A stretch of 64,000 bases of DNA from Seonamhaeicola sp. S2-3 (GCF_001971785.1 NZ_CP019389.1:507001-571000), one strand, 5' to 3'. Positions 33,239 to 44,949 are shown, numbered from the stretch's first letter. Notes: a model not told the origin generated them from the sequence alone. Translations and numbers: made by a program.

Positions 33239-34332
33239 GCTTTATTTAGTAGTTTTTCTACTTCGTCAACTATTTGTTTTGTTGCATTTACCAATGCTAA
33301 TTTTTTAATATTCTTTCCTAATTCTTTTTGTTTTTCTGGAGAAGCTATTAATTGTGAAAATTTATTTTCAAAATCAATAGCTAAATCTTCTTCTTTTATT
33401 ATCATGGCTGCATTATTTTTAACTATAGCCATAGCATTTTTAGTTTGATGATCTTCTGCCACATTAGGGGATGGCACAAAAATCACAGGCTTACCAACAA
33501 TACACAATTCTGAAACAGAACTTGCTCCTGCTCTTGAGATAACAATATCTGCAGCAGCGTAAGCACTACCCATATTATTTAAAAACTCATGTACTTGTAC
33601 GTTTTTTGTGTTATTGTAGATTTTGTATTGTTGATAATACAAACTACCACATTGCCAAATAACTTGAACGTTTTGAGTATCAAAAAAATCTAGCTCTTTT
33701 TCAATTAATTCATTTATCCTTCTTGCCCCTAAACTTCCTCCTAAAACTAACAAGGTATGTTTTCCCTCTTTTAAATTGAATTGTTTTTTAGCCTCAACTG
33801 TTTTCTCTTCAATATTTAATAAACCTTTACGAACCGGATTCCCTGTTTTTATAATTTTTTCTTTAGGAAAGAAACGCTCTAAATCATTATAGGCTACACA
33901 TATTTTTTGAGCCTTTTTTGCTAACAATTTATTGGTAATTCCCGGATAAGAATTCTGCTCTTGTATTAAGCTAGGAATATTTTTAGAAGCAGCCACATAT
34001 AACAACGGACCACTAGCGTAACCTCCCGTACCAATAGCTACATTTGGCTTAAAAGAATTTATAATTTTTCGAGCCTTCCAAAGGCTACTAATTACCTTAA
34101 ACGGAAATGATAAATTTTTTAGCGTTAAACTACGCTGGATTCCTGAAATCCAAAGACCAATTATTTTATATCCTGCTTGTGGTACTTTTTCCATTTCCAT
34201 TCTATCTTTTGCTCCTACAAACAAGAACTCAGCATCTGGATAACGAGATTTTAACTCATTAGCAATAGCTATTGCAGGATAGATATGACCTCCTGTTCCT
34301 CCGCCTGATAATATGATTTTATAATGACTCAT
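33235..34332 (-). CDS. murG: Lipid II synthase (GlcNAc transferase) MurG
   Basis: The 365-residue GT-B enzyme adds GlcNAc to lipid I at the inner face of the membrane. The N-terminal [11 protein letters not shown] (10-20) and C-terminal [11 protein letters not shown] with [14 protein letters not shown] form the donor site. It is coupled on both sides: its start touches the ftsW stop and its stop overlaps the murC start. Confidence 0.95.
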   Translation of the reverse strand: MSHYKIILSGGGTGGHIYPAIAIANELKSRYPDAEFLFVGAKDRMEMEKVPQAGYKIIGLWISGIQRSLTLKNLSFPFKVISSLWKARKIINSFKPNVAIGTGGYASGPLLYVAASKNIPSLIQEQNSYPGITNKLLAKKAQKICVAYNDLERFFPKEKIIKTGNPVRKGLLNIEEKTVEAKKQFNLKEGKHTLLVLGGSLGARRINELIEKELDFFDTQNVQVIWQCGSLYYQQYKIYNNTKNVQVHEFLNNMGSAYAAADIVISRAGASSVSELCIVGKPVIFVPSPNVAEDHQTKNAMAIVKNNAAMIIKEEDLAIDFENKFSQLIASPEKQKELGKNIKKLALVNATKQIVDEVEKLLNKA

Positions 34333-35525
34333 TAAATTGTTTCAGATAAAATTTCTAATGGATTTTCTTCCTCATTCTCCTTTTCTTTAATCTCTTCTCT
34401 TTTTGCACTTACACTAAGTATAATTCCAATAGCTAAACACGTCATCCAAATTGATGTACCACCACTACTAATTAATGGTAATGTTTGCCCTGTAACAGGG
34501 AACAACTCTACAGCTACCCCCATATTAATTAATGCCTGAAATACTATAGGTAATCCCACTCCTAAAACCAACAACTTACCAAAAATAGTATCTGATTTTT
34601 GAGCCGCAATTACAATTCTAAACAACAACCACATGTACAAAATCATGATTGTTAAGCCTCCTAACAAACCGTATTCTTCTATTATGATGGCGAAAATAAA
34701 ATCTGATGACGACTGCGGCAAAAAGTTCTTCTGTCTGCTTTTACCTGGTCCTACACCACTTACACCTCCTGAAGCAATGGCTATTTTTGCTTTTTCAATT
34801 TGGTAATCGGCCTCTGTATCTTCTCCATTAGAGAAGTTTTCTATCCTACTCATCCAAGTATCAACCCTATTTGGCATCGCATCAGGAAATGCTTTGGCTG
34901 TTAAAATAAACATTGCCAGCATAACCAATCCAGACCCCAAAATTACCACCAAATATCTAATAGGATACCCTCCTAAAAACACCAAAACAAACACCATTAA
35001 AAAAATAATGGCAGCGGTTGAAAAGTTAGAAGGTAAAATCAAGGCTATTATTAAAAATACCGGCAACCATAGTGGCAAAATAGATTCTTTAAAAGTTACT
35101 GTTTTATCTTTAATTTTAGACATGTACCGCGCCACATAAACCATAAGAACTACCGATGCTAAAGTTGATGTTTGAAAAGACATACCCACAATAGGTATTT
35201 GAATCCATCTACTAGCATTAGCTCCTTCTATAACAGTTCCTTTTAACATGGTGATTCCTAACAAAACCAACACCACCGGAATCATAATAAGTGAAAGCCC
35301 TTTAAAATACCTATACGGAATTTTGTGAACCCCATACATAATAGCAAAGCCTAAAAACAAATGCACAAAATGTTTTACAAAAAAAGCAAAGGTATTACTA
35401 CCACCACCCTTGTAAGCTAAATTACTGGCAGCACTGTAAACGGGCAAGAATGATAGTATTGCCAACAAAGCCACTATTGCCCAAATTAATCTATCGCCTT
35501 TTATGTTTTTAAACAATGCCTGCAT
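34332..35525 (-). CDS. ftsW: Septal peptidoglycan polymerase FtsW (SEDS family)
   Basis: The 397-residue SEDS protein has about ten membrane helices. Family segments include [23 protein letters not shown] and the C-terminal [10 protein letters not shown] motif. It polymerises lipid II together with FtsI. Position between murD and murG supports FtsW rather than RodA. Confidence 0.93.
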   Translation of the reverse strand: MQALFKNIKGDRLIWAIVALLAILSFLPVYSAASNLAYKGGGSNTFAFFVKHFVHLFLGFAIMYGVHKIPYRYFKGLSLIMIPVVLVLLGITMLKGTVIEGANASRWIQIPIVGMSFQTSTLASVVLMVYVARYMSKIKDKTVTFKESILPLWLPVFLIIALILPSNFSTAAIIFLMVFVLVFLGGYPIRYLVVILGSGLVMLAMFILTAKAFPDAMPNRVDTWMSRIENFSNGEDTEADYQIEKAKIAIASGGVSGVGPGKSRQKNFLPQSSSDFIFAIIIEEYGLLGGLTIMILYMWLLFRIVIAAQKSDTIFGKLLVLGVGLPIVFQALINMGVAVELFPVTGQTLPLISSGGTSIWMTCLAIGIILSVSAKREEIKEKENEEENPLEILSETI

Positions 35526-35529
35526 TTAC

Positions 35530-36861
35530 CTATAAATTACGTACTGCATTTTTAAATTGGCGTCCTCTATCTTCATAGTTTTCAAACAAATCAAAACTTG
35601 CACACGCTGGTGATAATAATACGTTATCTCCCATATCTGCAACTTTGTATGCAATTTTTACTGCTTCACTCATATATTGAGTTTCAACTAAAACATCAAC
35701 CATACCTTCAAACGTTTTCATTAGCTTTTCGTTATCTACTCCTAAGCAAATTATAGCTTTTACTTTCTCGTTTACAAACTGAAAAAGTTCCTCATAATTA
35801 TTCCCTTTATCTACTCCTCCAACAATCCATACGGTTGGGGCATCCATACTCTCTAACGCATAATAGGTTGCATTTACATTAGTAGCTTTAGAATCGTTTA
35901 TATAGTTAACCTTATTAATTTTTAAAACATGTTCTAAACGATGTTCTACTCCTTGGAAATTTGCTAAACTTTCTCGTATAGTTTGCTTTCTAATATTTAG
36001 CAAATGTGCTACTGTTAAAGCAGCCATAGCGTTTTTAATATTATGTTTTCCTTCTAATGTTAAATTTTTTGTTGGCATATTAATCTGTTTATTATCTATT
36101 GTTATTTTTATATTATCGTTATCTAAATACGCACCATTTTCCACTTTTTTTTCTAATGAAAATGGCAATAATGTTGATTGAACTGGGTAATTTTTAAGAT
36201 GATTTGTAATAACCTCATCATCGGCATCATATATCAAATAATCTTCTTTAGTTTGATTTTCTGCTATTCTAAATTTCGATTTGATATAATTTTCAAACTG
36301 ATAATCATATCTATCTAAATGATCTGGTGTAATGTTGGTGATTATAGCAATATGCGGCTTAAAACTGATGATATCATCTAACTGAAAACTGCTAATTTCT
36401 AGAACATAATTTGGATAATTTTCATCTAAAACCTGTTTAGCAAAACTATCACCAATATTACCTGCCAACCCCACTTGCAATTCTTGTTTTAAAATGTGAT
36501 GCGTTAAACTTGCTGTGGTTGTTTTACCGTTACTCCCTGTTATTCCTACAACGGTTGCATTGGTAAATTTTGCAGCAAATTCTATTTCTGAAACTACCGG
36601 AATACCACTTTCTCTAATTTGTTTTACCAAAGGCACTTTATCTGGAATTCCAGGGCTTTTCATAACCACATCTGCATTAAGAATTTTTAATTCAGAATGC
36701 GTTCCTTCTTCCCATTCAATCTCATTATGTATAAGAACTTTTTTATATTTTTCTTTTATTTCTCCTTTATCTGAAACAAAAACTTGGTAACCTCTTTCAT
36801 GTGCTAAAAGTGCTGTACCTACACCACTTTCTCCTCCACCTAGAACAACCAATTTTCCCAT
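35530..36861 (-). CDS. murD: UDP-MurNAc-L-alanine:D-glutamate ligase
   Basis: The 443-residue Mur ligase has a Rossmann start (LVVLGGGESGVGTAL), the ATP loop GSNGKTTT (109-116) and NDSKATNVNATYYAL in the C-terminal domain. It adds D-Glu. It lies 4 bp before ftsW and starts right after mraY. Confidence 0.95.
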   Translation of the reverse strand: MGKLVVLGGGESGVGTALLAHERGYQVFVSDKGEIKEKYKKVLIHNEIEWEEGTHSELKILNADVVMKSPGIPDKVPLVKQIRESGIPVVSEIEFAAKFTNATVVGITGSNGKTTTASLTHHILKQELQVGLAGNIGDSFAKQVLDENYPNYVLEISSFQLDDIISFKPHIAIITNITPDHLDRYDYQFENYIKSKFRIAENQTKEDYLIYDADDEVITNHLKNYPVQSTLLPFSLEKKVENGAYLDNDNIKITIDNKQINMPTKNLTLEGKHNIKNAMAALTVAHLLNIRKQTIRESLANFQGVEHRLEHVLKINKVNYINDSKATNVNATYYALESMDAPTVWIVGGVDKGNNYEELFQFVNEKVKAIICLGVDNEKLMKTFEGMVDVLVETQYMSEAVKIAYKVADMGDNVLLSPACASFDLFENYEDRGRQFKNAVRNL

Positions 36862-38103
36862 TTACCTAATCTTCAATGTTACTATTGATAGGATAGCAAG
36901 TAGAATTCCAATAATCCAAAAACGGGTTGAAATTTTACTTTCGTGATATCCTAATTTTTGATAATGATGATGCAAGGGCGACATTTTAAAAATTCTACGT
37001 CCTTCTCCATATTTTTTCTTAGTGTACTTAAACCAACTCACTTGCATAACCACCGATAAATTTTCTGCTAAAAAGATGCCACACAACACAGGAATGAGCC
37101 ATTCTTTGCGTACTGCAATAGCTATTACCGCTATAATACCACCAATAGTTAAACTACCGGTATCTCCCATAAACACTTGTGCTGGATAGGTATTATACCA
37201 TAAAAATCCTATTAAGGCACCAACAAATGCGGCAATATAAATGGTGATTTCTTCAACTCTTGGGATGTACATAATATTTAGGTAGTCTGAGAAAATTATA
37301 TTACCAGACACCCAAGCAAAAATGCCAAGTGTGAGTACAATAATGGCCGAAGTTCCTGCAGCTAATCCATCAATTCCATCGGTTAAATTTGCACCATTAG
37401 AAACTGCTGTAATAATAAAGATGGCTATTATTACAAAAATAACCCAAGCGTATTTTTGTAAATTGGGGTGTATCCATGTTATTAAATCGGCATAATCAAA
37501 CTCATTTTTCTTAACAAACGGAATGGTTGTTTTGGTTGATTTTTGTTCTGGTTTAAAGAATGCAGACTCAGTAGCTTCAGGATTAGCTTTTAAGATTTGT
37601 TGTTGTTCTGCTATTGGTAATTTTTCTTTTATTACCACATCTTTATGAAAATACAAGGTTAAACCAACTATTAACCCTAACCCTACCTGACCAATAACTT
37701 TAAAACGTCCTTTTAAACCTTCCTTGTTATTTTTAAACTTTTTAATATAATCATCTATGAAACCAATAACCCCCATCCATAACGTGGTTATTATCAAAAG
37801 AATGATATATATGTTTTCTAATTTTGATAATAACAATACTGGAATTAATGTTGCTAAAATGATAATGATACCCCCCATTGTTGGAGTTCCAGCTTTTTCT
37901 GCTTGCCCTTTTAAACCTAAATCTCTTATGGTTTCACCCAATTGTTTTCTTTGTAAAAAACGAATGATTCTTTTACCATAAATTGTAGAAATTAACAACG
38001 AGAGAATCATTGCCAAAGCTGCCCTAAACGTTATAAAACCAAAAAGGGTAGCTCCAGGAAATTGGAATTGTTTTTCTAAATATTCAAACAAATAGTATAG
38101 CAT
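36862..38103 (-). CDS. mraY: Phospho-MurNAc-pentapeptide transferase (lipid I synthase)
   Basis: The 413-residue multi-pass membrane enzyme contains the signature [12 protein letters not shown] and the cytoplasmic motif [14 protein letters not shown]. It is longer than the roughly 360 residues of E. coli MraY. The extra part is a hydrophilic stretch near residues 150-215 ([19 protein letters not shown] to [14 protein letters not shown]), an insertion typical of Bacteroidota. It moves phospho-MurNAc-pentapeptide onto undecaprenyl phosphate. Confidence 0.95.
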   Translation of the reverse strand: MLYYLFEYLEKQFQFPGATLFGFITFRAALAMILSLLISTIYGKRIIRFLQRKQLGETIRDLGLKGQAEKAGTPTMGGIIIILATLIPVLLLSKLENIYIILLIITTLWMGVIGFIDDYIKKFKNNKEGLKGRFKVIGQVGLGLIVGLTLYFHKDVVIKEKLPIAEQQQILKANPEATESAFFKPEQKSTKTTIPFVKKNEFDYADLITWIHPNLQKYAWVIFVIIAIFIITAVSNGANLTDGIDGLAAGTSAIIVLTLGIFAWVSGNIIFSDYLNIMYIPRVEEITIYIAAFVGALIGFLWYNTYPAQVFMGDTGSLTIGGIIAVIAIAVRKEWLIPVLCGIFLAENLSVVMQVSWFKYTKKKYGEGRRIFKMSPLHHHYQKLGYHESKISTRFWIIGILLAILSIVTLKIR

Positions 38104-38104
38104 A

Positions 38105-39568
38105 TTACTTTTGTAACTGTTTTAAAAATTTTTGAACGGTTTTAAAATCATCAAAATCAAAACGCTCTCCGTTAATTTCCTGATAGGTTTCATGCCCCTT
38201 ACCAGCTATTAAAATGATATCATTAGGTTGCGCTAATTGGCATGCAGTTTTTATGGCTTGCGCCCTATCTGCAATGGTTAATGATTTCTTGAAATTATAA
38301 GGCTCTACACCTTTTTCTATATCTTTTAAAATTTCTTCAGGATCTTCACTTCGTGGATTATCACTAGTAAAAATGACCTTGGTACTTAATTCTGTTGCTA
38401 TGTGTCCCATTTTAGGGCGCTTTGTTTTATCTCTATCTCCGCCACACCCAACAACGGTTATTAATTCTTCGTTTTTTGTTCTTATACTGTTAATTGTTTC
38501 TAATACATTTTTAAGAGCATCTGGTGTATGAGCATAATCAACAACAGCTGTTATTTTTTCATCTGAAATTAAATATTGAAATCGGCCACTAACGCTTTCC
38601 AAATCAGAAATCAATCTTAAAATTTCAAACTTTTCAAGCCCTAACAATTCTGCTGTAGCATAAATAGCCAACACATTATAAGCATTAAAACTCCCTATGA
38701 GTCTAGTCCAAACTTCATTATCATCAACCTTTAAAAGCAGCCCACCCAATTGATTTTCTAAAATTTGCGCCTTGTAATCTGCATAACTCTTTAAAGCATA
38801 AGTAAACTTTTTAGCTCTGGTGTTTTGTAGCATCACAGAACCGTTTTTATCATCGGTATTTACTAAAGCAAAGGCACTACTTGGAAGCTTATCAAAAAAT
38901 GCTTTTTTAACATCTCTATATTCTGCAAAAGTGTTATGATAATCTAAGTGATCATGTGATAAATTTGTAAAAATACCACCTTCAAAATGCAAGCCTTCTG
39001 TTCTGCTTTGATGGATTCCATGAGAGCTTACTTCCATAAAACAAAACTCTACACCTTCTGCATTCATCTCTTTTAAATACTTATTAATAGTGAGTGAATC
39101 TGGTGTTGTATGAGTTGCTTTATATTCCTTATTATCAACTAAAATTTTTACAGTTGACAATAACCCTACTTTATAACCTGCTTTTTTGAATAATTGATAC
39201 AACAAACTAGCAACAGTAGTTTTTCCGTTGGTTCCAGTAACCCCCACCAGTTTTAAATTTTCTGAAGGCGACTCATAATAATTAGAAGCTAAAACTGCTA
39301 AGGCTTTATTAGAATTATCAACCTCAACATAAGTTACTCCATCAATTAAAACCTGTGGTAATTTTTCACATACTATAGCAATTGCTTTTTGGGCAATTGC
39401 TTTTTCTATATAGTCATGCCCATCAACTAAACTTCCTTTAATTGCAACAAAGACATCGCCTTGACTAACTTTTCTAGAATCAAAATGAATGTTGCGCACA
39501 GAGACACCTGTATCACCTACAACCGCATTGATAGAAACCCTATATAATATGTCTCTTAAAATTTTCAT
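38105..39568 (-). CDS. murE: UDP-MurNAc-tripeptide synthetase (meso-DAP adding)
   Basis: The 487-residue Mur ligase has the ATP loop TGTNGKTT at 111-118. The motif DNPRSEDP in the C-terminal domain is the signature of enzymes that add meso-diaminopimelate rather than lysine, so the cell wall should be of the DAP type. It overlaps the ftsI stop by 4 bp. Confidence 0.94.
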   Translation of the reverse strand: MKILRDILYRVSINAVVGDTGVSVRNIHFDSRKVSQGDVFVAIKGSLVDGHDYIEKAIAQKAIAIVCEKLPQVLIDGVTYVEVDNSNKALAVLASNYYESPSENLKLVGVTGTNGKTTVASLLYQLFKKAGYKVGLLSTVKILVDNKEYKATHTTPDSLTINKYLKEMNAEGVEFCFMEVSSHGIHQSRTEGLHFEGGIFTNLSHDHLDYHNTFAEYRDVKKAFFDKLPSSAFALVNTDDKNGSVMLQNTRAKKFTYALKSYADYKAQILENQLGGLLLKVDDNEVWTRLIGSFNAYNVLAIYATAELLGLEKFEILRLISDLESVSGRFQYLISDEKITAVVDYAHTPDALKNVLETINSIRTKNEELITVVGCGGDRDKTKRPKMGHIATELSTKVIFTSDNPRSEDPEEILKDIEKGVEPYNFKKSLTIADRAQAIKTACQLAQPNDIILIAGKGHETYQEINGERFDFDDFKTVQKFLKQLQK

Positions 39569-41580
39569 GAAGCGCTTAAAACAACAGTTTGATTATCTTT
39601 TAATTTCACACTTTTATTTACAGATTGCTCTTTAACCACACCACTTCCTTTCAACTTTACTTTTAGTTTTACATCCATATTTTCTAAAAGCGAAAGTGCG
39701 TCCATAGCAGGTAAGCCTACTACATTAGGCATGATGGTTTTATATTTTTGAGCTAAATTGTAATAACCTTCATACTCTTTTTCTACCGATGGTTGCTTAA
39801 CTTCTAAAGTTTCAACTTCATCAACCAATGGTGTATCTGTATAAATTTTTTGAGCAATTCTTTTAAATACAGGCCCCGAAACATCTGCACCATAATACCC
39901 TACACTTTTATCTGGTTCATGTATTACCACAATACAAGAGTATTTAGGATTTTCAGCAGGGAAATACCCTGCAAATGATGAGATATAATTTAGTTTTTCT
40001 TTATTGCTATAATCTTTTTGACAAGTACCTGTTTTACCTGCCATAGAGAAATTTTTAGAATACAATCTATGTCCTGTACCATGTTCTTTCTCCACCACAT
40101 TTTTCAAAAGCTGTTGAACCTTTTTTACAGTTTCTTTAGAACAAATTTGCTCATTAATAACCTCTTTTTTAAAAGGTTCTATAACCTTATCAAACTCTCT
40201 AACTTCCTTTAAAAATCTAGGTTTCACCATTTCACCTCCATTAGCAATAGCATTATAAAATGTTAAGGTTTGCAACGGTGTAAAAGACACCCCGTAACCA
40301 TAAGCCATCCATTGCAGCGCAATACCACTCCAACGTCCGTTTTTAATTCTTGGGTCTGGAATAACAGGTTTCCCCTCACCAATTATTGGAATTTGAAGCG
40401 TATCATTTAAATTCATAGCATACAACCTATCTACAAACTTTTCAGGGTTTTTAGCATAGGCTTTATGTATTACTTTTACAATTCCTGTATTAGAAGAGAC
40501 CTCAAAAGCTTTAGAAACCGATATTTTTCCGTAACCACCATATTTTGAATCCCGCACCTTTTTTCCGTAGTATGTTAAAACACCTTTTCCTGTATCTACT
40601 ACATCACTAGTATCAATTACTTTATCTTCAAGAGCAGCTGTAATAGCCATAAGTTTAAAGGTTGAACCTGGTTCATGAGATTCCCAAACTGCATAATTTC
40701 TTTTTTCATAATAATACCCCTTGCTACTTCTTCCTAAATTAGAAATAGCTTTTACCTCGCCGGTTTTGGTTTCCATTACAACAACACATCCATGATCTGC
40801 CTTGTACTTTTCTAATTGCTCTAAAAGCGCATGGTGCGCTATATCTTGAATATTTACATCTATTGTTGTATAAACATCATACCCATCTTTAGGTTCAATT
40901 TCATTAGCATCACTTAAAGGTTTCCACTGCCCTTTACCTATGCGTTGCTTTTTTCTTTTACCATCAACCCCACGCAAATATTTAATTCCAAAAGCACCAT
41001 CAATTCCAGGTCTTGTAACATTACCTTGTTCATCAATACGTTCATAACCAATAGTTCTTTGAGCAATACCTCCCATAGGATGTTCTCGTTTTGTTTTTTG
41101 CTCAACAATTAAACCTCCTTTAAAAGCCCCAAGATTTAATAATGGGAAATTTCGTATCCTTATATAGTCTGAATACCCAATGTTTCTTACCAATAAATAG
41201 TACCTATTTTTATTTGCCCTTGCTTTTCTTAACTCTCTTTGATAATAACTCGATGATTTACCAGTAAACTTTGCTAAAGAATCTGCTAAGGGTTTTAAAT
41301 ATTTTTTAAAATCTTTAGAAGATGACGTAACAGCATCAATTCTAATATCATATTTTGGAATAGAAGTAGCTAATAAATTTCCGTTAGCCGAATACACATT
41401 ACCTCTATTAGCAGGAATAACAACATCTTTCACAACACGTTTTTCTGCTAAAGCTTTGTATTTATCTCCTTCTATAAACTGAATACTAAGCAGCTTGAAC
41501 ACCACAGCAAGTCCAAAGACAAACATACACCCAGATACAAAGTAGAGTCTATTTAATATGTTTTTTTCGTTAACTGCCAA
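39565..41580 (-). CDS. ftsI: Septal transpeptidase FtsI (PBP3) with a PASTA domain
   Basis: The 671-residue class B penicillin-binding protein has a membrane anchor at about 13-33, a dimerisation domain, and a transpeptidase domain with STFK (306-309), SSN (in VSSNTG) and KTG (in MAGKTGTC). A single C-terminal PASTA domain (TIMPNVVGLPAMDALSLL onward) is added, as in many Bacteroidota. It crosslinks septal peptidoglycan with FtsW. Confidence 0.93.
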   Translation of the reverse strand: MAVNEKNILNRLYFVSGCMFVFGLAVVFKLLSIQFIEGDKYKALAEKRVVKDVVIPANRGNVYSANGNLLATSIPKYDIRIDAVTSSSKDFKKYLKPLADSLAKFTGKSSSYYQRELRKARANKNRYYLLVRNIGYSDYIRIRNFPLLNLGAFKGGLIVEQKTKREHPMGGIAQRTIGYERIDEQGNVTRPGIDGAFGIKYLRGVDGKRKKQRIGKGQWKPLSDANEIEPKDGYDVYTTIDVNIQDIAHHALLEQLEKYKADHGCVVVMETKTGEVKAISNLGRSSKGYYYEKRNYAVWESHEPGSTFKLMAITAALEDKVIDTSDVVDTGKGVLTYYGKKVRDSKYGGYGKISVSKAFEVSSNTGIVKVIHKAYAKNPEKFVDRLYAMNLNDTLQIPIIGEGKPVIPDPRIKNGRWSGIALQWMAYGYGVSFTPLQTLTFYNAIANGGEMVKPRFLKEVREFDKVIEPFKKEVINEQICSKETVKKVQQLLKNVVEKEHGTGHRLYSKNFSMAGKTGTCQKDYSNKEKLNYISSFAGYFPAENPKYSCIVVIHEPDKSVGYYGADVSGPVFKRIAQKIYTDTPLVDEVETLEVKQPSVEKEYEGYYNLAQKYKTIMPNVVGLPAMDALSLLENMDVKLKVKLKGSGVVKEQSVNKSVKLKDNQTVVLSAS

Positions 41581-41586
41581 TGCCTT

Positions 41587-41907
41587 CTAATTATTTTGAG
41601 ATTTTACTTTTATTTTTTTTGGAGGAATTACTGATGGCGCAATTCCTTTATCTTTCATTATCTTAATAACATTAGATTCCATTTTAAGGCGCATTAATTT
41701 GGTGCGCCCTTCTAAAAACGTTGATCTAATTTCTTTCACTTCATTTTTTAATCTTGCAATCTCATAAACCTTTTTATCGGCACTGTGAGAACTTGCAATC
41801 ATTATTATTGATAAGAACGAAATGAACAGAATAAACTTCCAATTCTTAAAAGAATCATCACTTACTAAAAATGTTCCCTTTAATATGTTATAAATGCTCT
41901 TTTTCAT
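41587..41907 (-). CDS. ftsL: FtsL-like small bitopic division protein
   Basis: The 106-residue protein has one membrane helix at about 26-42 (FILFISFLSIIMIASSH) and then a coiled-coil-like segment (YEIARLKNEVKEIRSTFLEGR). The sequence is poorly conserved, but the size, topology and place between rsmH and ftsI match FtsL, the scaffold for the FtsQLB complex. Confidence 0.8.
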   Translation of the reverse strand: MKKSIYNILKGTFLVSDDSFKNWKFILFISFLSIIMIASSHSADKKVYEIARLKNEVKEIRSTFLEGRTKLMRLKMESNVIKIMKDKGIAPSVIPPKKIKVKSQNN

Positions 41908-42813
41908 TTATATTTTTTCTGCTATTCTCAGTTTTGCACTTCTAGCTCTATTATTCATTTTAATCTCTTCTTGCGAAGGAACAATTAGCTTCCCAACTTT
42001 TTTAAGTGGCACTTCAAAATTCCCAAAAACATCACGCTCTGGTTCTCCTTCAAACAAACCATTTCTTATAAAACGCTTTACCAACCTATCTTCTAGAGAG
42101 TGATATGAAATAAAGCTTAATCGCCCTCCCTTCACTAAAATTTCTGGTGTTTGCAACAAAAACTCTTTTAAAACTTCTATTTCTTGATTCACCTCTATTC
42201 TTATAGCTTGATATATTTGAGCCAACACTTTGTTTTCATGACGCGGTGGCAAAAATTTTCTTAATACCATTTTTAATTGCTCACTTGTTACAATAGGCTC
42301 TTTTTTTCGGTGCTCAACAATTAATCTTGCCATAGCTGGTGCTGGCCTTAATTCTCCATATTGCGAAAACACTTGCCTTAATTGCTCCTCTTCATACTCA
42401 TTAACTACATGAAATGCAGATAATTTATTTTGCTGATTCATGCGCATATCTAAATTTGCTTCAAAACGAGTTGAAAAACCACGTTCTGGAACATCAAACT
42501 GATGCGATGAAACTCCAAAATCTGCCAAAACCCCATTAACCTGTCTTACACCATGTAGCCTTAAAAAGCGCTTTACATATCTAAAATTTTCATTTATCAA
42601 TGTAAATCTAGGATCATCAATAGCATTTTCAAGAGCGTCTTTATCTTGATCGAAAGCAAACAACCTTCCGTTTTCATCAAGCCTTTTTAAAATTTCTTTA
42701 CTATGACCGCCACCACCAAAGGTTACATCTACATAAACACCATTTGGCACAACTTCTAAACCATCAACGGTTTCCTTTAGCAAAACTGGATTATGATATT
42801 CCATCTTCATCAT
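41908..42813 (-). CDS. rsmH: 16S rRNA (cytosine1402-N4)-methyltransferase
   Basis: The 301-residue SAM enzyme methylates C1402 in the ribosomal P site. DVTFGGGGHSKEIL is the SAM loop; LADFGVSSHQFDVPERGFS and ISYHSLEDRLVKRF are family signatures. The reading frame offers Met at residues 1, 2 and 4; MEYHNPVLLKE is the conserved start, so residue 4 may be the true one. It overlaps mraZ by about 20 bp. Confidence 0.93.
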   Translation of the reverse strand: MMKMEYHNPVLLKETVDGLEVVPNGVYVDVTFGGGGHSKEILKRLDENGRLFAFDQDKDALENAIDDPRFTLINENFRYVKRFLRLHGVRQVNGVLADFGVSSHQFDVPERGFSTRFEANLDMRMNQQNKLSAFHVVNEYEEEQLRQVFSQYGELRPAPAMARLIVEHRKKEPIVTSEQLKMVLRKFLPPRHENKVLAQIYQAIRIEVNQEIEVLKEFLLQTPEILVKGGRLSFISYHSLEDRLVKRFIRNGLFEGEPERDVFGNFEVPLKKVGKLIVPSQEEIKMNNRARSAKLRIAEKI

Positions 42814-43258
42814 CTTGTCCCATTACCTCTTCAGCTAAATCTGCAAAATCTAATGCTGCATCATCAATAGCTTGTTCATATAAATCTTTATCCCAAATTT
42901 CAATAATGTTGATAGCCGAAGCCACAACTATATTTTTTGAAATATTAGCAAACACCGTTAAATCTTTAGGTATTAACAAACGCCCATTTGCATCAACCTC
43001 AACCATTTTTACACCTGCTGTAAACCTTCTGATAAAATCGTTATTCTTTTTTTTAAACCTATTAAGCTTATTCATTTTTTGCATAAGTGTTTGCCACTCT
43101 GCCATTGGGTATAACTCTAAACATTTTTGAAACACAGAACGACGCAACACAAAACCATCTGCTAATACAGCAGCCATTTGCTTTTTTAAGGGTGCCGGCA
43201 TCATTAGCCTACCCTTAGCATCTACTTTGCACTCATATGTTCCTGTTAAAAAGCTCAA
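42791..43258 (-). CDS. mraZ: Transcriptional regulator MraZ
   Basis: The 155-residue protein has two AbrB/SpoVT-like repeats (MSFLTGTYECKVDAKGRLMMPAPLKK and VKMVEVDANGRLLIPKDL). MraZ binds repeated boxes upstream of its own operon and represses the dcw cluster. Three candidate boxes at a 10-bp period lie 48-77 bp upstream of the start. It is first in the operon. Confidence 0.93.
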   Translation of the reverse strand: MSFLTGTYECKVDAKGRLMMPAPLKKQMAAVLADGFVLRRSVFQKCLELYPMAEWQTLMQKMNKLNRFKKKNNDFIRRFTAGVKMVEVDANGRLLIPKDLTVFANISKNIVVASAINIIEIWDKDLYEQAIDDAALDFADLAEEVMGQDDEDGIS

Positions 43259-43289
43259 ACGCGGTTTATTAGTTACACCATTCCAAATT

Positions 43290-43335
43290 CAAATATATTG
43301 AAAAATTTACCACTTTTTACCACAATTTACCACAT
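43290..43335 (-). promoter_or_regulatory. mraZ promoter with three MraZ-box-like direct repeats
   Basis: On the minus strand GTGGTA occurs three times at exactly 10-bp spacing (plus-strand TACCAC at 43308, 43318, 43328), just upstream of a perfect -7 element TATATTTG (43290-43297). MraZ boxes in other bacteria are TGGG-like repeats with the same 10-bp period, so these are the probable autoregulatory sites. Confidence 0.65.
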
Positions 43336-43542
43336 TGTTAATAAATTTTAGAGTAAACACACCCAAAAAGGCATTTAGTAACGATAAAAAAACACCCAAT
43401 ACTGACTATCAAAGGATTAAAAGTTTTAGACATCATCCCAAAATATTATTAACAGCTACTTTTTATTGATTTGTATTTTATGATTGAATGAAATATGAAT
43501 GAAATAACTATATTTGTTTTTAACGAAATGATTAACTGATTA

Positions 43543-44307
43543 ATGACGCACAGTTTAAAAACAGAAGGTAATTACAAGTATATAGAAGCAGGTGAAGGAA
43601 CCCCCATTATTGTTTTGCACGGACTTATGGGAGGCTTAAGTAACTTTAGCTCTGTTATAAATTTTTTTAGCAAAAAAGGGTATCAAGTTATTATACCTGA
43701 GCTCCCTATTTACAGCATGTCTCTGCTAAAAACCAACGTAAAAAGTTTTGCAAAATACCTTTACGATTTTATTGAATTTAAAGGTTTTGACCAAGTAATT
43801 TTATTAGGAAACTCCCTTGGCGGGCATATTGGTTTATACCATACCAAACTTTATGCTGAAAAAGTAAAAGCATTAATAATTACCGGTAGCTCTGGGCTTT
43901 ATGAAAGCGCTATGGGAGGCGGCTACACGAAGCGAAGTGATTACGAAGTAATAAAGAAAAAAGCACAAGAAGTTTTTTACAACCCTGAAATTGCTACTAA
44001 AGAAATTGTTGATGATGTTTATGCCACAGTAAACGACAGAAATAAACTTATTAAAACTTTAGCCATTGCAAAAAGTGCTATTAGGCATAATATGGCAAAA
44101 GATTTGCCTAAAATGCACACTCCAACTTGTATTATATGGGGTAAAAATGACAATGTTACACCGCCCGAAGTAGCTGAAGAATTCCACTCACTTTTACCCG
44201 ATTCTGACTTGTTTTGGATTGATAAGTGTGGGCATGCTGCTATGATGGAGCATCCTGATGAGTTTAATGCCATTATGGAGAAATGGTTAAATGAGCGATC
44301 GTTCTAA
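43543..44307 (+). CDS. Alpha/beta hydrolase
   Basis: The 254-residue hydrolase has the oxyanion segment VLHGLMGGLSNF, the nucleophile elbow GNSLGGHIG and the His in CGHAAMMEHPDEF. Its ester or amide substrate cannot be told from sequence. It is divergent from mraZ and precedes engB by 33 bp, the arrangement usual in Flavobacteriaceae. Confidence 0.82.
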   Translation: MTHSLKTEGNYKYIEAGEGTPIIVLHGLMGGLSNFSSVINFFSKKGYQVIIPELPIYSMSLLKTNVKSFAKYLYDFIEFKGFDQVILLGNSLGGHIGLYHTKLYAEKVKALIITGSSGLYESAMGGGYTKRSDYEVIKKKAQEVFYNPEIATKEIVDDVYATVNDRNKLIKTLAIAKSAIRHNMAKDLPKMHTPTCIIWGKNDNVTPPEVAEEFHSLLPDSDLFWIDKCGHAAMMEHPDEFNAIMEKWLNERSF

Positions 44308-44340
44308 ATAAAACCCCAATTTTAAGAGAATATTAATACA

Positions 44341-44943
44341 ATGGTAATAAAATCTGCCGAATTTGTAATGAGCAATTCTGATGTTGCTAAATGCCCCAAG
44401 AGCATGCTACCTGAATATGCCTTTATTGGCAGAAGTAATGTTGGAAAGTCTTCTCTTATAAACATGCTTACTGGCAGAAAAAGTTTAGCAAAAACATCTG
44501 GAAAACCAGGAAAAACGCAACTTATTAATCATTTTTTAATTAATAAAAACTGGCATTTAGTAGATTTACCTGGTTATGGATATGCTCGTGTTTCAAAATC
44601 TTCAAAAAAAGTATTCCAGAAGTTTATTACTCAATATTTTGGTTTACGGGAACAATTAGTTTCTGGGTTTGTTTTAGTTGATATTAGACATAAACCACAA
44701 CCTATAGACTTAGAATTTATGCAATGGTTGGGAGAAAATGGCATTCCGTTTTCTATTATTTTTACAAAAGCAGATAAACTGAAACCTAAAGCTATTGAAA
44801 ATCATATAGAGGACTACAAATCTATTCTCTTAGAAACTTGGGAAGAAATGCCAAATTACTTTGTTACTTCTTCTTCAAAAGGCATTGGTAAAGATGCTGT
44901 TTTAGAGTACATTGATACTTTAAATAACTCTATGAGTAACTAA
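44341..44943 (+). CDS. engB: Ribosome-biogenesis GTPase EngB/YsxC
   Basis: The 200-residue GTPase has G1 GRSNVGKSS (30-38), G3 DLPGYG (75-80) and G4 TKAD (142-145). It assists late assembly of the large ribosomal subunit and is essential in many bacteria. It lies after the hydrolase gene and is convergent with the OppC-type permease gene. Confidence 0.93.
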   Translation: MVIKSAEFVMSNSDVAKCPKSMLPEYAFIGRSNVGKSSLINMLTGRKSLAKTSGKPGKTQLINHFLINKNWHLVDLPGYGYARVSKSSKKVFQKFITQYFGLREQLVSGFVLVDIRHKPQPIDLEFMQWLGENGIPFSIIFTKADKLKPKAIENHIEDYKSILLETWEEMPNYFVTSSSKGIGKDAVLEYIDTLNNSMSN

Positions 44944-44949
44944 AAACCA

